NCBI GenBank assembly: GCA_007127175.1
Contig: SKZX01000191.1
Coordinates: 1-10,817, forward strand
Direction of reading: 5' to 3'
Source: Desulfobacterales bacterium
GTDB taxonomy: Bacteria > Desulfobacterota > Desulfobacteria > Desulfobacterales > Desulfosalsimonadaceae
DNA: 10,817 nucleotides
The position numbers and the translations under genes are program-made. Numbering within the stretch: the first letter of the stretch is position 1; each line of letters begins with the position of its first letter. Positions 1 to 6,553 of the stretch are shown piece by piece. The notes beneath the pieces are model-generated. The model ran no database searches. It saw only the letters and a program-made list of their open reading frames with translations, and was not told where the DNA came from.

Positions 1-447
1 CCCGCCGTGTTTTTCAAGGCGGTTTTTTTCAAGGGAGCCCGAATTGACGCCGATCCGGATAGACACATCATGGACCCGGGCTGCATCAACGACGGTTTTC
101 AGGCGCTTTTTCCCACCGATATTGCCCGGGTTGATGCGTATGGCATCTGCGCCGGATTCTATTGCTGCAACCGCAAGCCTGAAGTCAAAATGAATGTCGG
201 CTATGAGGGGGATGGCAATCTGTTCTTTTATGAATGGAATGGCCCTTGCGGCGGCCATATCCGGGACGGCAACCCGGATTATCTCGCAGCCTGCGGCTTC
301 AAGGCGTTTAATCTGGGAAACGGTCGATGCAGCATCGTCTGTAAAGGTGTTGGTCATGGACTGAACACTGACAGGCGCCCCCGCCCCCACCGCCACACTG
401 CCGACATGAATCTGCCGGGTCTTCCTGCGTGTTATATGAATGGACAT
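1..447 (-). CDS. ispG: 4-hydroxy-3-methylbut-2-enyl diphosphate synthase IspG (GcpE), N-terminal part
   Basis: IspG reduces 2-C-methyl-D-erythritol 2,4-cyclodiphosphate to HMBPP in the non-mevalonate isoprenoid pathway, in the cytoplasm, using a [4Fe-4S] cluster. The minus strand reads without a stop from an ATG at 447 to the window edge, giving 149 residues that begin MSIHITRRKTRQIHVGSV. Family hallmarks of the TIM-barrel half are visible: PVSVQSMTNT at 25-34, the IRVAVPD strand at 57-63, ADIHFDFRLA at 83-92, RINPGNIGG at 104-112 and RIGVNSGSLE at 131-140. The C-terminal cluster-binding domain with its three Cys lies beyond the left edge, so the entry is partial. No strong Shine-Dalgarno precedes the ATG, but it is the only ATG in frame before a stop at 502-504. 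It diverges from the rightward gene at 654. The family call is firm; the start is fairly sure. Confidence 0.95.
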   Translation of the reverse strand, partial: MSIHITRRKTRQIHVGSVAVGAGAPVSVQSMTNTFTDDAASTVSQIKRLEAAGCEIIRVAVPDMAAARAIPFIKEQIAIPLIADIHFDFRLAVAAIESGADAIRINPGNIGGKKRLKTVVDAARVHDVSIRIGVNSGSLEKNRLEKHGG

Positions 448-480
448 TTCATGCTTGCTTGCAATATGAATTGAAAGGCT

Positions 481-520
481 TATGATTTGATTAAAAAAGT
501 GTTAATCTTAAACATTTAAC
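481..520. promoter_or_regulatory. AT-rich divergent promoter region between ispG and the CQLG-repeat gene
   Basis: This AT-rich stretch stands out from its GC-rich surroundings and lies between two divergent genes. Rightward, TTGATT at 487-492 and TAAACA at 509-514, with a 16-nt spacer, form a weak sigma70-like promoter. Its predicted transcription start near 521 falls exactly where the structured leader begins. Leftward, TTAACA and CATAAG on the minus strand could serve ispG, but their spacing is short (15 nt). The matches are by eye only; position and composition support the assignment more than the boxes do. Confidence 0.4.
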
Positions 521-653
521 AGACCCCGGGGGGGAGTTCAAGGAAATAAGTGGCCCTTGCGTGCGTAGTTTAACGGTTCTCCCGTGGATGGAAGGGCGGG
601 GTCTGGCTGGAAGCAGGGTTTCGCGGAAACCCGGGGAAAAGGGGCAGGCGATA
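521..653 (+). promoter_or_regulatory. Structured 5' leader of the CQLG-repeat gene, possible cis-regulatory RNA
   Basis: The untranslated leader has nested complementary segments. A closing helix pairs AGACCCC (521-527) with GGGGTCT (598-604). Inside it, GGGAG (532-536) pairs with CTCCC (579-583), which encloses a hairpin CAAGG (539-543) with CCTTG (555-559). Downstream, a perfect 7-bp hairpin GGGTTTC (616-622) with GAAACCC (626-632) and a 3-nt loop stands just before the likely ribosome binding site AAGGGG (639-644). The layout of a closed multi-helix domain plus a hairpin near the ribosome binding site is compatible with a riboswitch or protein-binding leader. I could not match it to a known class. 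High GC content raises the chance of fortuitous pairing. Confidence 0.45.
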
Positions 654-1064
654 ATGAACGCATCAGATCATACGGATAATATGAATGACGCCCGGATACG
701 CAATACGATAAACGGGTATTCAAACAATGGGCAGCTTGCCTGCAGCCGGGCATTCGAAGCCGCCGGGGCGCTTGGGACCAGCCCGCTGGTGATCGGGCGG
801 TATGCGGATGAAATGGGCTTGAAGCTTGTGTCCTGCCAGCTCGGGCTTTTTGGGTACCGGCCGGAAAAAAAGATCGTAAAACCGGCCCACCCGGTAAACA
901 TGCGCCTTGCAGCGGCGATCGAGCAGAACCTCTCCGGCGGAAGCCTTCCCTGCATCGCCGCTTTTGCCATCGCCTTGAATATTGGCCTGAAAAAAATGGA
1001 CGTCAGCGGTGCGTGTGAAGCCCTGGAAATAAAGATCAAGCCTTGTCAATTAGGCGCCTTTTGA
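654..1064 (+). CDS. Uncharacterised protein with two tandem CQLG modules
   Basis: This 136-residue soluble protein belongs to no family I can name with certainty. It is built from an ungapped internal duplication. Residues 28-66 and 98-136 are both 39 long, start at L-x-C and end at CQLG-x-F, with 12 identical positions by eye. Each copy reads like a helix-turn-helix (A-F-x-x-A, Gly turn, second helix) followed by a strand carrying CQLG. Cys recurs at equivalent places in both copies (C30/C61 and C100/C131), so a metal-binding or redox role is possible. The segment between the copies is basic (RPEKKIVKP). ATG at 654 is preferred because AAGGGG lies nine bases upstream and earlier in-frame codons fall in the structured leader. 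It is the only rightward gene here. A DNA-binding regulator is an inference from the HTH-like pattern. The duplication makes chance coding unlikely. Confidence 0.75.
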   Translation: MNASDHTDNMNDARIRNTINGYSNNGQLACSRAFEAAGALGTSPLVIGRYADEMGLKLVSCQLGLFGYRPEKKIVKPAHPVNMRLAAAIEQNLSGGSLPCIAAFAIALNIGLKKMDVSGACEALEIKIKPCQLGAF

Positions 1065-1182
1065 CGGCAGGAGGGAGACAAGGGCCGAATGAATCCCTCC
1101 CCGACCCATCATATCATTATCTCTTCTTTGCATAGCCGCAATCCTCTTTTTTTGCGGCCGGATGTGGGGCAGCGATACCCTT
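1065..1182. other. Convergent intergenic spacer with two weak stem-loops
   Basis: This spacer separates the rightward CQLG gene from the leftward hydrolase gene, so termination of both is expected here. Two modest inverted repeats are visible: GGAGGG (1070-1075) with CCCTCC (1095-1100), and GCCGCA (1135-1140) with TGCGGC (1153-1158), whose loop contains a T-run. Neither has a classic stem followed by a U-tract, so I do not call an intrinsic terminator. No gene is seen. Confidence 0.35.
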
Positions 1183-1803
1183 TTAACGGAAAAACGGGTT
1201 GGTTCGCTTCTCCTGGCCGATGGTCGTTGCAGGACCGTGCCCCGTTAATGCCTGAACGTCATCTCCAAGCAAAAAAAGCTTGTTTCTGACACTCGAAATA
1301 AGGGTGTTGTAGTCACCGCCTGGGAAGTCGGTTCTTCCGATGGATCCGGCAAAGAGGGTGTCCCCCACGAATACGATGCCGTTCGTATGAAACGAAACAC
1401 CCCCCGGTGAATGCCCGGGGGTGTGAATCACTTTCAGTGCAATATTGCCAATGTTTATGACGTCCCCGTCGTTGATCAGCAGGTCGGGCGGCGGTGAATT
1501 GTCAACAGCCATGCCAAACGATGCCGCCGCCATATTCAGCGTGTCCAGCATGGGCGCATCGTCCGGGTGGATGGCAAGCGCCGCCCCGGTGACTTCCTTC
1601 AGGCGCATGTTGGCGCCCACGTGATCGAAATGGCCGTGGGTATTCAGGATATACCGGACGGTGAGTTTGTCCTCGGACAGGGTCGTCAGTATCCGGTCGG
1701 CTTCGTCTCCGGGGTCTATAACTGCGGCATTGCGCGTTTCCTCGCAGCCAATGATATAGCAGTTGGCCATGATGGGCCCAACAGCAAGTGCCTTTAAAAT
1801 CAT
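1183..1803 (-). CDS. Metallo-beta-lactamase fold hydrolase, glyoxalase II-like
   Basis: A 206-residue cytoplasmic protein of the short glyoxalase II / YcbL type, expected to hydrolyse a thioester such as S-lactoylglutathione or a similar thiol adduct; the actual substrate is not evident. The binuclear metal site is complete: THGHFDH at 55-61, H131 in HTPGHSPGG, D148 in GDTLFAGSIGRTDF, and H189 in TGHGPATTIGQEK. At about 200 residues it lacks the C-terminal helical domain of classical glyoxalase II, as usual for this subfamily. AAGGAG lies seven bases before ATG 1803, which fixes the start. It is the last gene of a leftward cluster, 16 nt after the Cys-rich small protein. Rhodanese-linked persulfide dioxygenases share this fold but usually have other sequence features; I see no fused domain. 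Confidence 0.9.
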   Translation of the reverse strand: MILKALAVGPIMANCYIIGCEETRNAAVIDPGDEADRILTTLSEDKLTVRYILNTHGHFDHVGANMRLKEVTGAALAIHPDDAPMLDTLNMAAASFGMAVDNSPPPDLLINDGDVINIGNIALKVIHTPGHSPGGVSFHTNGIVFVGDTLFAGSIGRTDFPGGDYNTLISSVRNKLFLLGDDVQALTGHGPATTIGQEKRTNPFFR

Positions 1804-1810
1804 TTTGAAT

Positions 1811-1816
1811 CTCCTT
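1811..1816 (-). promoter_or_regulatory. Ribosome binding site of the metallo-hydrolase gene
   Basis: The minus strand reads AAGGAG seven bases before the ATG at 1803. It is a strong site inside the short gap after the upstream gene, and it decides the start. Confidence 0.75.
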
Positions 1817-1819
1817 TGG

Positions 1820-2113
1820 TCAGCCGGATCCTTTTATGGTTCTCTTTTTTGCCGCTTCCACGATCTCAAGGATCGACGTGACCTTTTGTTTCGGTTTCTT
1901 TTGGGCCAGACTCCGGTATTCGGCCTCGGGCAGGCGGTCCTTCAGATAGTGCGCCACATCGAAAATCTCCCACCAGCAATCGAAAACCTTCCAGCAGGCA
2001 GAATGATCTTCTCCGCATTCCAGGCAGTACCCGAAAAAAATATCATGCCCCAGGCGCGGGCAGCGCCGCTTCAAATGCGTTGGGTCCTGGCTGCTGCCGG
2101 TCCGCTCGGTCAT
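1820..2113 (-). CDS. Small Cys-rich protein of unknown function
   Basis: This 97-residue protein has a conserved-looking Cys and Trp-rich core at 18-53: C18, C30, C33, C40 and C46, with His at 23 and 37, including CPRLGH, YCLECG and the aromatic run DCWWEIFDV. The C-x2-C pair plus further Cys suggests a zinc or iron-sulfur site. The tail (60-97) is charged and lysine-rich, probably helical. No signal peptide or membrane segment is present. I believe similar proteins occur in other Desulfobacterota, but I know no function. An AAGGAGG sits three bases before ATG 2113, unusually close, yet no other start is available in frame. It lies 36 nt after trpB2 and 16 nt before the hydrolase gene, so all three are probably co-transcribed. 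Confidence is for a real gene, not for a role. Confidence 0.8.
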   Translation of the reverse strand: MTERTGSSQDPTHLKRRCPRLGHDIFFGYCLECGEDHSACWKVFDCWWEIFDVAHYLKDRLPEAEYRSLAQKKPKQKVTSILEIVEAAKKRTIKGSG

Positions 2114-2149
2114 ATGCCTCCTTTTTCCGGTGGGGGCTTTTCCATCCGG

Positions 2150-3529
2150 CTACCGGCTCTTCAGATTGCCGGGTTTGGGAAAGTCCGCATACACCTTTTC
2201 GGATGCTTCAAGAACGCTGTCGGGCACCTCTATATCTTCTTTGAGGTTGCCCGAAAGATATGCTTCGTATGCGCTGAGATCAAGAAGGCCGTGTCCGCTC
2301 CAGTTAAACAGGATCACTTTTTCTTTGCCTTCTTCCTTTGCCTTGATGGCTTCTTCCACAACCGCTGCAAGGGCGTGGTTGGTCTCCGGCGCCGGAATGA
2401 TGCCTTCGGTTCGTGCCAGCAGAATGCCGGCTGCGTAAGCCTTGCCCTGTGTGACGGCCTTTGCCTCGCAAATGCCTTCGTTGACCAGCTGGCTGACCGT
2501 GGGCGCCATGCCGTGGTACCTCAGGCCGCCGGAGTGGATCGGCGGCGGAACAAACGCATGGCCAAGGCTGTGCATGGGCAGCAGCGGGGTGTAGCGTGCC
2601 GTGTCGCCGTGGTCATACACAAAGGGCGCCCGGGTGAGGGTGGGGCAGCCGGCCGGTTCAACCGGGTAGATGGCGATGTCCTTGCCGTTTATCTTGTCAA
2701 GGACAAATGGAAACGCCAGGCCCGCGAAATTGCTGCCGCCGCCTGCGCACCCGATGATCACGTCGGGGTATTCCCCCACTTTTTCAAGCTGCTTCTTGGC
2801 TTCCAGCCCGATGATGGTCTGGTGCAGCATCACATGGTTGAGCACACTGCCCAGGGAGTAACGGGTCTGACCGCTTTCGTCGCTTACGGCGGCCTCTATG
2901 GCCTCACTGATGGCAATACCCAGTGAACCGGGGGTGTCGGGATCTCTTTCCAGGGCCTCTTTGCCGGCCTTGGTTTCCATGGACGGGCTGGGCACGCACT
3001 TCCCCCCCCATGCCGCCATCATGGTTTTACGGTAAGGTTTCTGGTCAAAGCTGATTCGCACCATGAACACCTTGCATTCGATGCCGAAATGGGCGCATGC
3101 AAAGGAAAGGGCGCTTCCCCATTGACCGGCACCGGTTTCGGTGGTTATTTTTTTGATGCCGAAAACCTTGTTGTAGTAAGCCTGGGGAACGGCGGTATTG
3201 GGTTTGTGGCTGCCGGGGGGGCTGACCGATTCGTTTTTGAAGTAGATCCTTGCCGGCGTGCCGAGCGCTTTTTCCAGGTTATAGGCGCGCACCATGGGGG
3301 CGGGCCGCCAGATGCTCAGGACATCGAGAACCGCGTCGGGAATGTCTATCCAACGCTCGGAGCTCACTTCCTGTTCGATCAGGTTCATGGGAAAAACAGG
3401 GGCGAGCTGTTCCGGGCTGACCGGGTTCCCATCCGGGCCCAGCGGCGGGTTCATTTTGATATCCGCGAGAATATTATACCATTGCCGGGGTATCTCGTCA
3501 TGGCTGAGAATGATCTGTCGTTTTTTCAT
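2150..3529 (-). CDS. trpB2: TrpB2-type tryptophan synthase beta-like protein, PLP-dependent
   Basis: This 459-residue enzyme of the TrpB-related (TrpB2) branch is predicted to make L-tryptophan from indole and L-serine or a related beta-replacement reaction, in the cytoplasm. Seen: the PLP lysine K109 in PPGSHKPNTA, the catalytic Glu E131 in TETGAGQWGSA (TrpB1 usually has GQHG), and the phosphate-binding loop GCAGGGSNFAG at 260-270. The roughly 60-residue N-terminal extension (IPRQWYNI, PVSPEQL, PAPMVRAYNLE) is typical of TrpB2 and absent from TrpB1. The ATG at 3529 has AGGAG six bases upstream; an in-frame codon at 3589 would add 20 residues without such a site. No trpA or other trp gene is nearby, which suits the proposed indole-salvage role of TrpB2. 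Subfamily is firm; physiological reaction is inferred. Confidence 0.93.
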   Translation of the reverse strand: MKKRQIILSHDEIPRQWYNILADIKMNPPLGPDGNPVSPEQLAPVFPMNLIEQEVSSERWIDIPDAVLDVLSIWRPAPMVRAYNLEKALGTPARIYFKNESVSPPGSHKPNTAVPQAYYNKVFGIKKITTETGAGQWGSALSFACAHFGIECKVFMVRISFDQKPYRKTMMAAWGGKCVPSPSMETKAGKEALERDPDTPGSLGIAISEAIEAAVSDESGQTRYSLGSVLNHVMLHQTIIGLEAKKQLEKVGEYPDVIIGCAGGGSNFAGLAFPFVLDKINGKDIAIYPVEPAGCPTLTRAPFVYDHGDTARYTPLLPMHSLGHAFVPPPIHSGGLRYHGMAPTVSQLVNEGICEAKAVTQGKAYAAGILLARTEGIIPAPETNHALAAVVEEAIKAKEEGKEKVILFNWSGHGLLDLSAYEAYLSGNLKEDIEVPDSVLEASEKVYADFPKPGNLKSR

Positions 3530-3667
3530 GGGAGGCTCCTTGTTTGTATCGTTCACGGGTGGTTCGCCGTTTCCTCGAAACGTCAACATATTGAAAATGG
3601 ATCAGAAATATTGCGCTATAAATGGATATTCAGTTGCTCTGGAAAAAAGGCCATAGCAAATCCCGGG
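3530..3667 (-). promoter_or_regulatory. nusB-trpB2 spacer with candidate promoter
   Basis: This 138-nt gap is the longest within the leftward genes and suggests a separate transcription unit for trpB2. On the minus strand, TTTCCA (3640-3645) and TTTATA (3617-3622) are 17 nt apart, a weak sigma70-like pair in a locally AT-rich stretch. A 6-bp hairpin, CGTTTC with GAAACG (3568-3582, 3-nt loop), sits between it and the ribosome binding site. No leader peptide rich in Trp was seen. By-eye matches only. Confidence 0.3.
3536..3540 (-). promoter_or_regulatory. Ribosome binding site of trpB2
   Basis: The minus strand reads AGGAG six bases before ATG 3529. This selects the 459-residue product over a longer reading starting at 3589. 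Confidence 0.75.
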
Positions 3668-4108
3668 TTAATGTGGATCTTTCGCCTGGCCGTTTCTGAT
3701 AAAGTGTATGTACAAGTTGTCCAGGATGCCGTTTATAAAAGGGCCGGATTTTTCCGTGCCGAATTTTTTGGCGACCTCGATGGCCTCGTTAATGGCCACT
3801 GCCGGCGGGATATCATCCCTGTAGCGCATTTCATAAACGGCAATGCGGATGATATTCCGATCGACTGCCGACATCCGGGACAGTTTCCAGTTGCTCGATG
3901 TATCAGAGATGCATTGATCGATATCCACGAGGAAACGTGAAACGCCTTTCACCAGTTCCAGAAAATAGTCCCGCGAGGCCTGCGGCACTTCGATCATGCG
4001 GTCAAGACGTTCGATTTCCTCATCGCTCAATGGCCCGGGCCCGTTGTGCATGTCAATGCTGAAAAGGGCCTGAAGGGCGGATTCTCTTGATTTGCGACGG
4101 GTTGTCAT
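3668..4108 (-). CDS. nusB: Transcription antitermination factor NusB
   Basis: NusB binds boxA RNA together with NusE (ribosomal protein S10) and supports antitermination of rRNA operons. The 146-residue product has the usual length and all-helical family pattern: an Arg-rich start (TTRRKSRESALQALFSID), the ELVKGV segment near residue 52, the LSRMSAVDRNIIRIAVYEM block at about 76-94, and the C-terminal PPAVAINEAIEVAKKFGTEK and FINGILDNLY motifs. ATG 4108 gives the usual N-terminus; a TTG six bases upstream is possible, and neither has a clear Shine-Dalgarno. It follows ribH by 14 nt, the common ribH-nusB order, so translation is probably coupled. Confidence 0.95.
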   Translation of the reverse strand: MTTRRKSRESALQALFSIDMHNGPGPLSDEEIERLDRMIEVPQASRDYFLELVKGVSRFLVDIDQCISDTSSNWKLSRMSAVDRNIIRIAVYEMRYRDDIPPAVAINEAIEVAKKFGTEKSGPFINGILDNLYIHFIRNGQAKDPH

Positions 4109-4122
4109 ATTCAAAAGAATGG

Positions 4123-4593
4123 CTACCGGTTCACGAGATCGAACAGGTTGGCCATTTCAATGGCGGCGATGGCCGCGTCCCAGCCCTTGTTTCCGGCTTT
4201 GGTGCCCGCCCGCTCAATGGCCTGCTCGATGGTGTCCGTGGTGATGACGCCGAAAATTACCGGCACACCCGTTTCCATGCCCGCGGCGGCAACGCCCTTG
4301 GAAACTTCCGCGCTGACGTAGTCAAAATGGGGTGTGGCCCCGCGTATAACGGCCCCCAGGCAGATGACGGCATCGTATGCGCCCTTTTGGGCCATTTTTT
4401 TTGCTGCCAGCGGAATTTCAAAGGAACCCGGAACCCGCATAACGGTGATATCCTTTTCCGAACCGCCACTTCGGATGATCGCGTCAATTGAGCCGGAGAG
4501 CAGCTTCTCGGAAATAAAATCGTTAAAACGGCTGACGACAATGGCAAAACGCTTCCCGCCGGCATTCAAACCGGCTTCAATGAATTCAGGCAT
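4123..4593 (-). CDS. ribH: 6,7-dimethyl-8-ribityllumazine synthase (RibH)
   Basis: RibH condenses 5-amino-6-ribitylamino-uracil with 3,4-dihydroxy-2-butanone 4-phosphate to give lumazine, the penultimate riboflavin step, usually as a 60-mer or pentamer. The 156-residue product shows VVSRFNDFI at 19-27 (substrate ring stacking on Phe), VPGSFEIPLAAKKMA at 54-68, GAVIRGATPHFDYV at 80-93 with catalytic His89, and PVIFGVITTDTIEQAIERAG plus GNKGWDAA near the C-terminus. The ATG at 4593 is chosen because AAGGA lies six bases upstream; an in-frame ATG at 4620 would add nine residues and has a poor site. The start lies inside the end of ribBA, overlapping it by 8 nt, which points to translational coupling. 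Confidence 0.97.
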   Translation of the reverse strand: MPEFIEAGLNAGGKRFAIVVSRFNDFISEKLLSGSIDAIIRSGGSEKDITVMRVPGSFEIPLAAKKMAQKGAYDAVICLGAVIRGATPHFDYVSAEVSKGVAAAGMETGVPVIFGVITTDTIEQAIERAGTKAGNKGWDAAIAAIEMANLFDLVNR

Positions 4594-5830
4594 GGGTTTT
4601 CCTTTTTGTTGTGGATTCATCCCTGGGACCGACGCTCAAGTAATGCCCCATCTTAAGCTGCTTGCATTCAAGGTAGCACTGGTTGAACTTGTTTGGCGTC
4701 GTATTTATGGGCACCTGTTCGACCACCGTGATGCCGTAGCCCTCCAGGCCGACGATCTTTTTCGGGTTGTTGGTGATCAACCGCATTTTCTGTATGCCCA
4801 GGTCGGCCAGGACCTGTGCGCCGATCCCGTAGTCGCGAAGATCGGGCTTGAAGCCGAGTTTTTCGTTTGCTTCCACGGTATCGTAGCCCTGGTCCTGAAG
4901 CACGTAGGCCTTGAGCTTGTTGACCAGGCCGATGCCCCGGCCTTCCTGGCGCACGTATAGCAGAACCCCGTTTCCTTCTTCTTCAAGCATTTTCATGGTT
5001 TTGTGGAGCTGCTCCCCGCAGTCGCAGCGCAACGAAGCGAAAATGTCCCCTGTCAGGCACTCGGAATGCACGCGAACCAGTGTCGGCTTTTCCGGATCGA
5101 TCTCCCCCTTGATCAGTGCGATGTGCTGGTAATCGTCCACGTCGTTTTCGTAGACAACGACCTTGAATTCTCCGGCAACCGCGGTGGGGATGGCGGTCTC
5201 GACCACCTTGCGGACAAAGGATTCATTGCGCATACGGTACTCGATGAGATCCGCGATGGTGGCGATGCCGATGCCGTGTTCTTCGCTGAATTTTTCCAGG
5301 GAGGGCATGCGGGCCATGGTTCCGTCATCGTTCATTATTTCGCATATCACGGCGGCGGGCTTCAATCCTGCAAGGCGGGCAAGGTCCACCGATCCCTCGG
5401 TCTGGCCGGTTCTGACAATGACGCCGCCGCGCCGTGCGCGCAGGGGAAAAACATGGCCGGGCCGGACCAGGTCGTCGGGTTTGGCATCGTCTGCGATGGC
5501 CGTGAGGATCGTGGTCGCCCTGTCTGCGGCGGATATCCCTGTTGTTACGCCTTTTTTGGCCTCGATGGAAACGGTGAAGCCTGTTGAAAAAGGTGAGGTG
5601 TTCTGGCTGACCATCATGGGCAGATCCAGTGTGTCAACCTTTTCCGGCGTAAGCGCCAGGCAGATGAGCCCGCGGCCGTAACGGGCCATGAAGTTGATGG
5701 CTTCCGGCGTAACGGCTTCCGCGGCCATGGTCAGATCACCTTCATTTTCCCGGTCTTCGTCATCGACAAGGATGATCATTTTCCCGGCGCGTATCTCCTC
5801 GATCGCCTGGTCAATCGTTAAGTGTCCCAT
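4586..5830 (-). CDS. ribBA: Bifunctional DHBP synthase / GTP cyclohydrolase II (RibBA)
   Basis: This 414-residue fusion supplies both riboflavin precursors: the N-terminal half makes dihydroxybutanone phosphate from ribulose 5-phosphate, the C-terminal half opens GTP. DHBP synthase (about 1-200): DDEDRENEGDL at 23-33, GFTVSIEA and GVTTGISAADR at about 84-104, RPGHVFPLRA at 123-132, E164. At 142-149 the motif reads GQTEGSVD, with Gln143 where E. coli RibB has the metal ligand His153. GTP cyclohydrolase II (about 205-400): the zinc Cys of HSECLTGDIFASLRCDCG, YVRQEGRGIGL, the RDYGIGAQVLADLG segment and LITNNPKK. ATG 5830 is chosen, with GGAGAG nine bases upstream; the frame extends a few codons further without an ATG. 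The 63-nt gap after ribE holds an AT-rich stretch with a 10-bp palindrome (5846-5855). The family call is firm; full activity of the first half is less sure. Confidence 0.95.
   Translation of the reverse strand: MGHLTIDQAIEEIRAGKMIILVDDEDRENEGDLTMAAEAVTPEAINFMARYGRGLICLALTPEKVDTLDLPMMVSQNTSPFSTGFTVSIEAKKGVTTGISAADRATTILTAIADDAKPDDLVRPGHVFPLRARRGGVIVRTGQTEGSVDLARLAGLKPAAVICEIMNDDGTMARMPSLEKFSEEHGIGIATIADLIEYRMRNESFVRKVVETAIPTAVAGEFKVVVYENDVDDYQHIALIKGEIDPEKPTLVRVHSECLTGDIFASLRCDCGEQLHKTMKMLEEEGNGVLLYVRQEGRGIGLVNKLKAYVLQDQGYDTVEANEKLGFKPDLRDYGIGAQVLADLGIQKMRLITNNPKKIVGLEGYGITVVEQVPINTTPNKFNQCYLECKQLKMGHYLSVGPRDESTTKRKTHA
4600..4604 (-). promoter_or_regulatory. Ribosome binding site of ribH inside the ribBA coding end
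   Basis: AAGGA on the minus strand lies six bases before ATG 4593, within the last codons of ribBA. It supports the shorter ribH start. Confidence 0.65.
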
Positions 5831-5893
5831 TGTGTGTGTCTCTCCGTATATATACAAAATATAATAAAATGTGGTTTCAGTACGGTCCGTTTC

Positions 5894-6553
5894 CTACAGG
5901 AAACCTGTCTTTGCCAGCATTTCCATGTCGATCCCGGATTTCGTGCTACCTGTCTTTTCCCCGGCATCGCCGGCAACAAATTTTTCCACGTACTTTCCGA
6001 TAATATCGGTTTCAATATTCACCCGGTCCCCGGGCTTTTTGACCCCGATGGTTGTAATTTTCGCCGAATGCGGAATGACAGTGACTTCGAAGCCGCTGCT
6101 GCTGCATTCGTTGATCGTAAGGCTGATCCCATCGACAGCCACCGAGCCCTTTTTGATCATGTAACGGGCAAGCGCGGCTTCAACGGAAAAACCGAGGACC
6201 AGAACGCCACCGAGATCCTTGATATATGTTATTTTCCCCTGCCCGTCAATATGTCCTGAAACGAGGTGGCCGTCAAGCCTGTCCGAAAGGCGCATGGCCC
6301 GCTCCAGGTTGACCCGGGTGCCGGGCTTTGCCTCCCCAAGGGTTGAGCGCGACAGGGTTTCCGGAGACACATCCACGGCAAAGTCTGCACCGGACAGTTC
6401 AACGGCGGTGAGGCATGCGCCGCTGACCGCGATGCTGTCGCCGATTTTCACGGCCTGCAATTCACGGTCGGCCCGGATGGTCATCCGCATTCCCGCACCG
6501 GCGGACCTGACCGCAGCAACCGTCCCCATTGTCTCAATGATGCCTGTAAACAT
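5894..6553 (-). CDS. ribE: Riboflavin synthase alpha subunit
   Basis: It dismutates two lumazine molecules to riboflavin and a pyrimidinedione that is recycled to RibH. The 219-residue protein shows the tandem lumazine-binding folds: MFTGIIETMGTV at 1-12 with SGACLTAV at 44-51 in the first barrel, the linker GHLVSGHIDG at 95-104, and VDGISLTIN at 140-148 with RVNIETDIIGKYVEKF at 177-192 in the second. The C-terminal tail from 193 is charged and variable. The MFTGIIE start is diagnostic; only a weak AGGA precedes it. The gene lies between ribD and ribBA in the same direction. Some nomenclatures call it ribC. Confidence 0.97.
   Translation of the reverse strand: MFTGIIETMGTVAAVRSAGAGMRMTIRADRELQAVKIGDSIAVSGACLTAVELSGADFAVDVSPETLSRSTLGEAKPGTRVNLERAMRLSDRLDGHLVSGHIDGQGKITYIKDLGGVLVLGFSVEAALARYMIKKGSVAVDGISLTINECSSSGFEVTVIPHSAKITTIGVKKPGDRVNIETDIIGKYVEKFVAGDAGEKTGSTKSGIDMEMLAKTGFL

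Noticed and set aside
7..474. Rightward 155-codon open frame at the left edge
   Set aside because: The minus strand encodes unmistakable IspG motifs over the same bases.
668..1049. Two leftward frames opposite the CQLG gene
   Set aside because: The plus strand shows an internal protein duplication, which only a real coding frame would keep; the opposite frames show no such pattern.
1089..1289. 66-codon rightward frame after the CQLG gene
   Set aside because: It runs into the conserved end of the hydrolase on the other strand and has no ribosome binding site or recognisable motif.
1763..2926. Rightward 387-codon open frame antisense to trpB2
   Set aside because: It lies opposite well-supported genes (trpB2, the Cys-rich protein and the start of the hydrolase); its translation has no recognisable motif and arises from high GC codon use.
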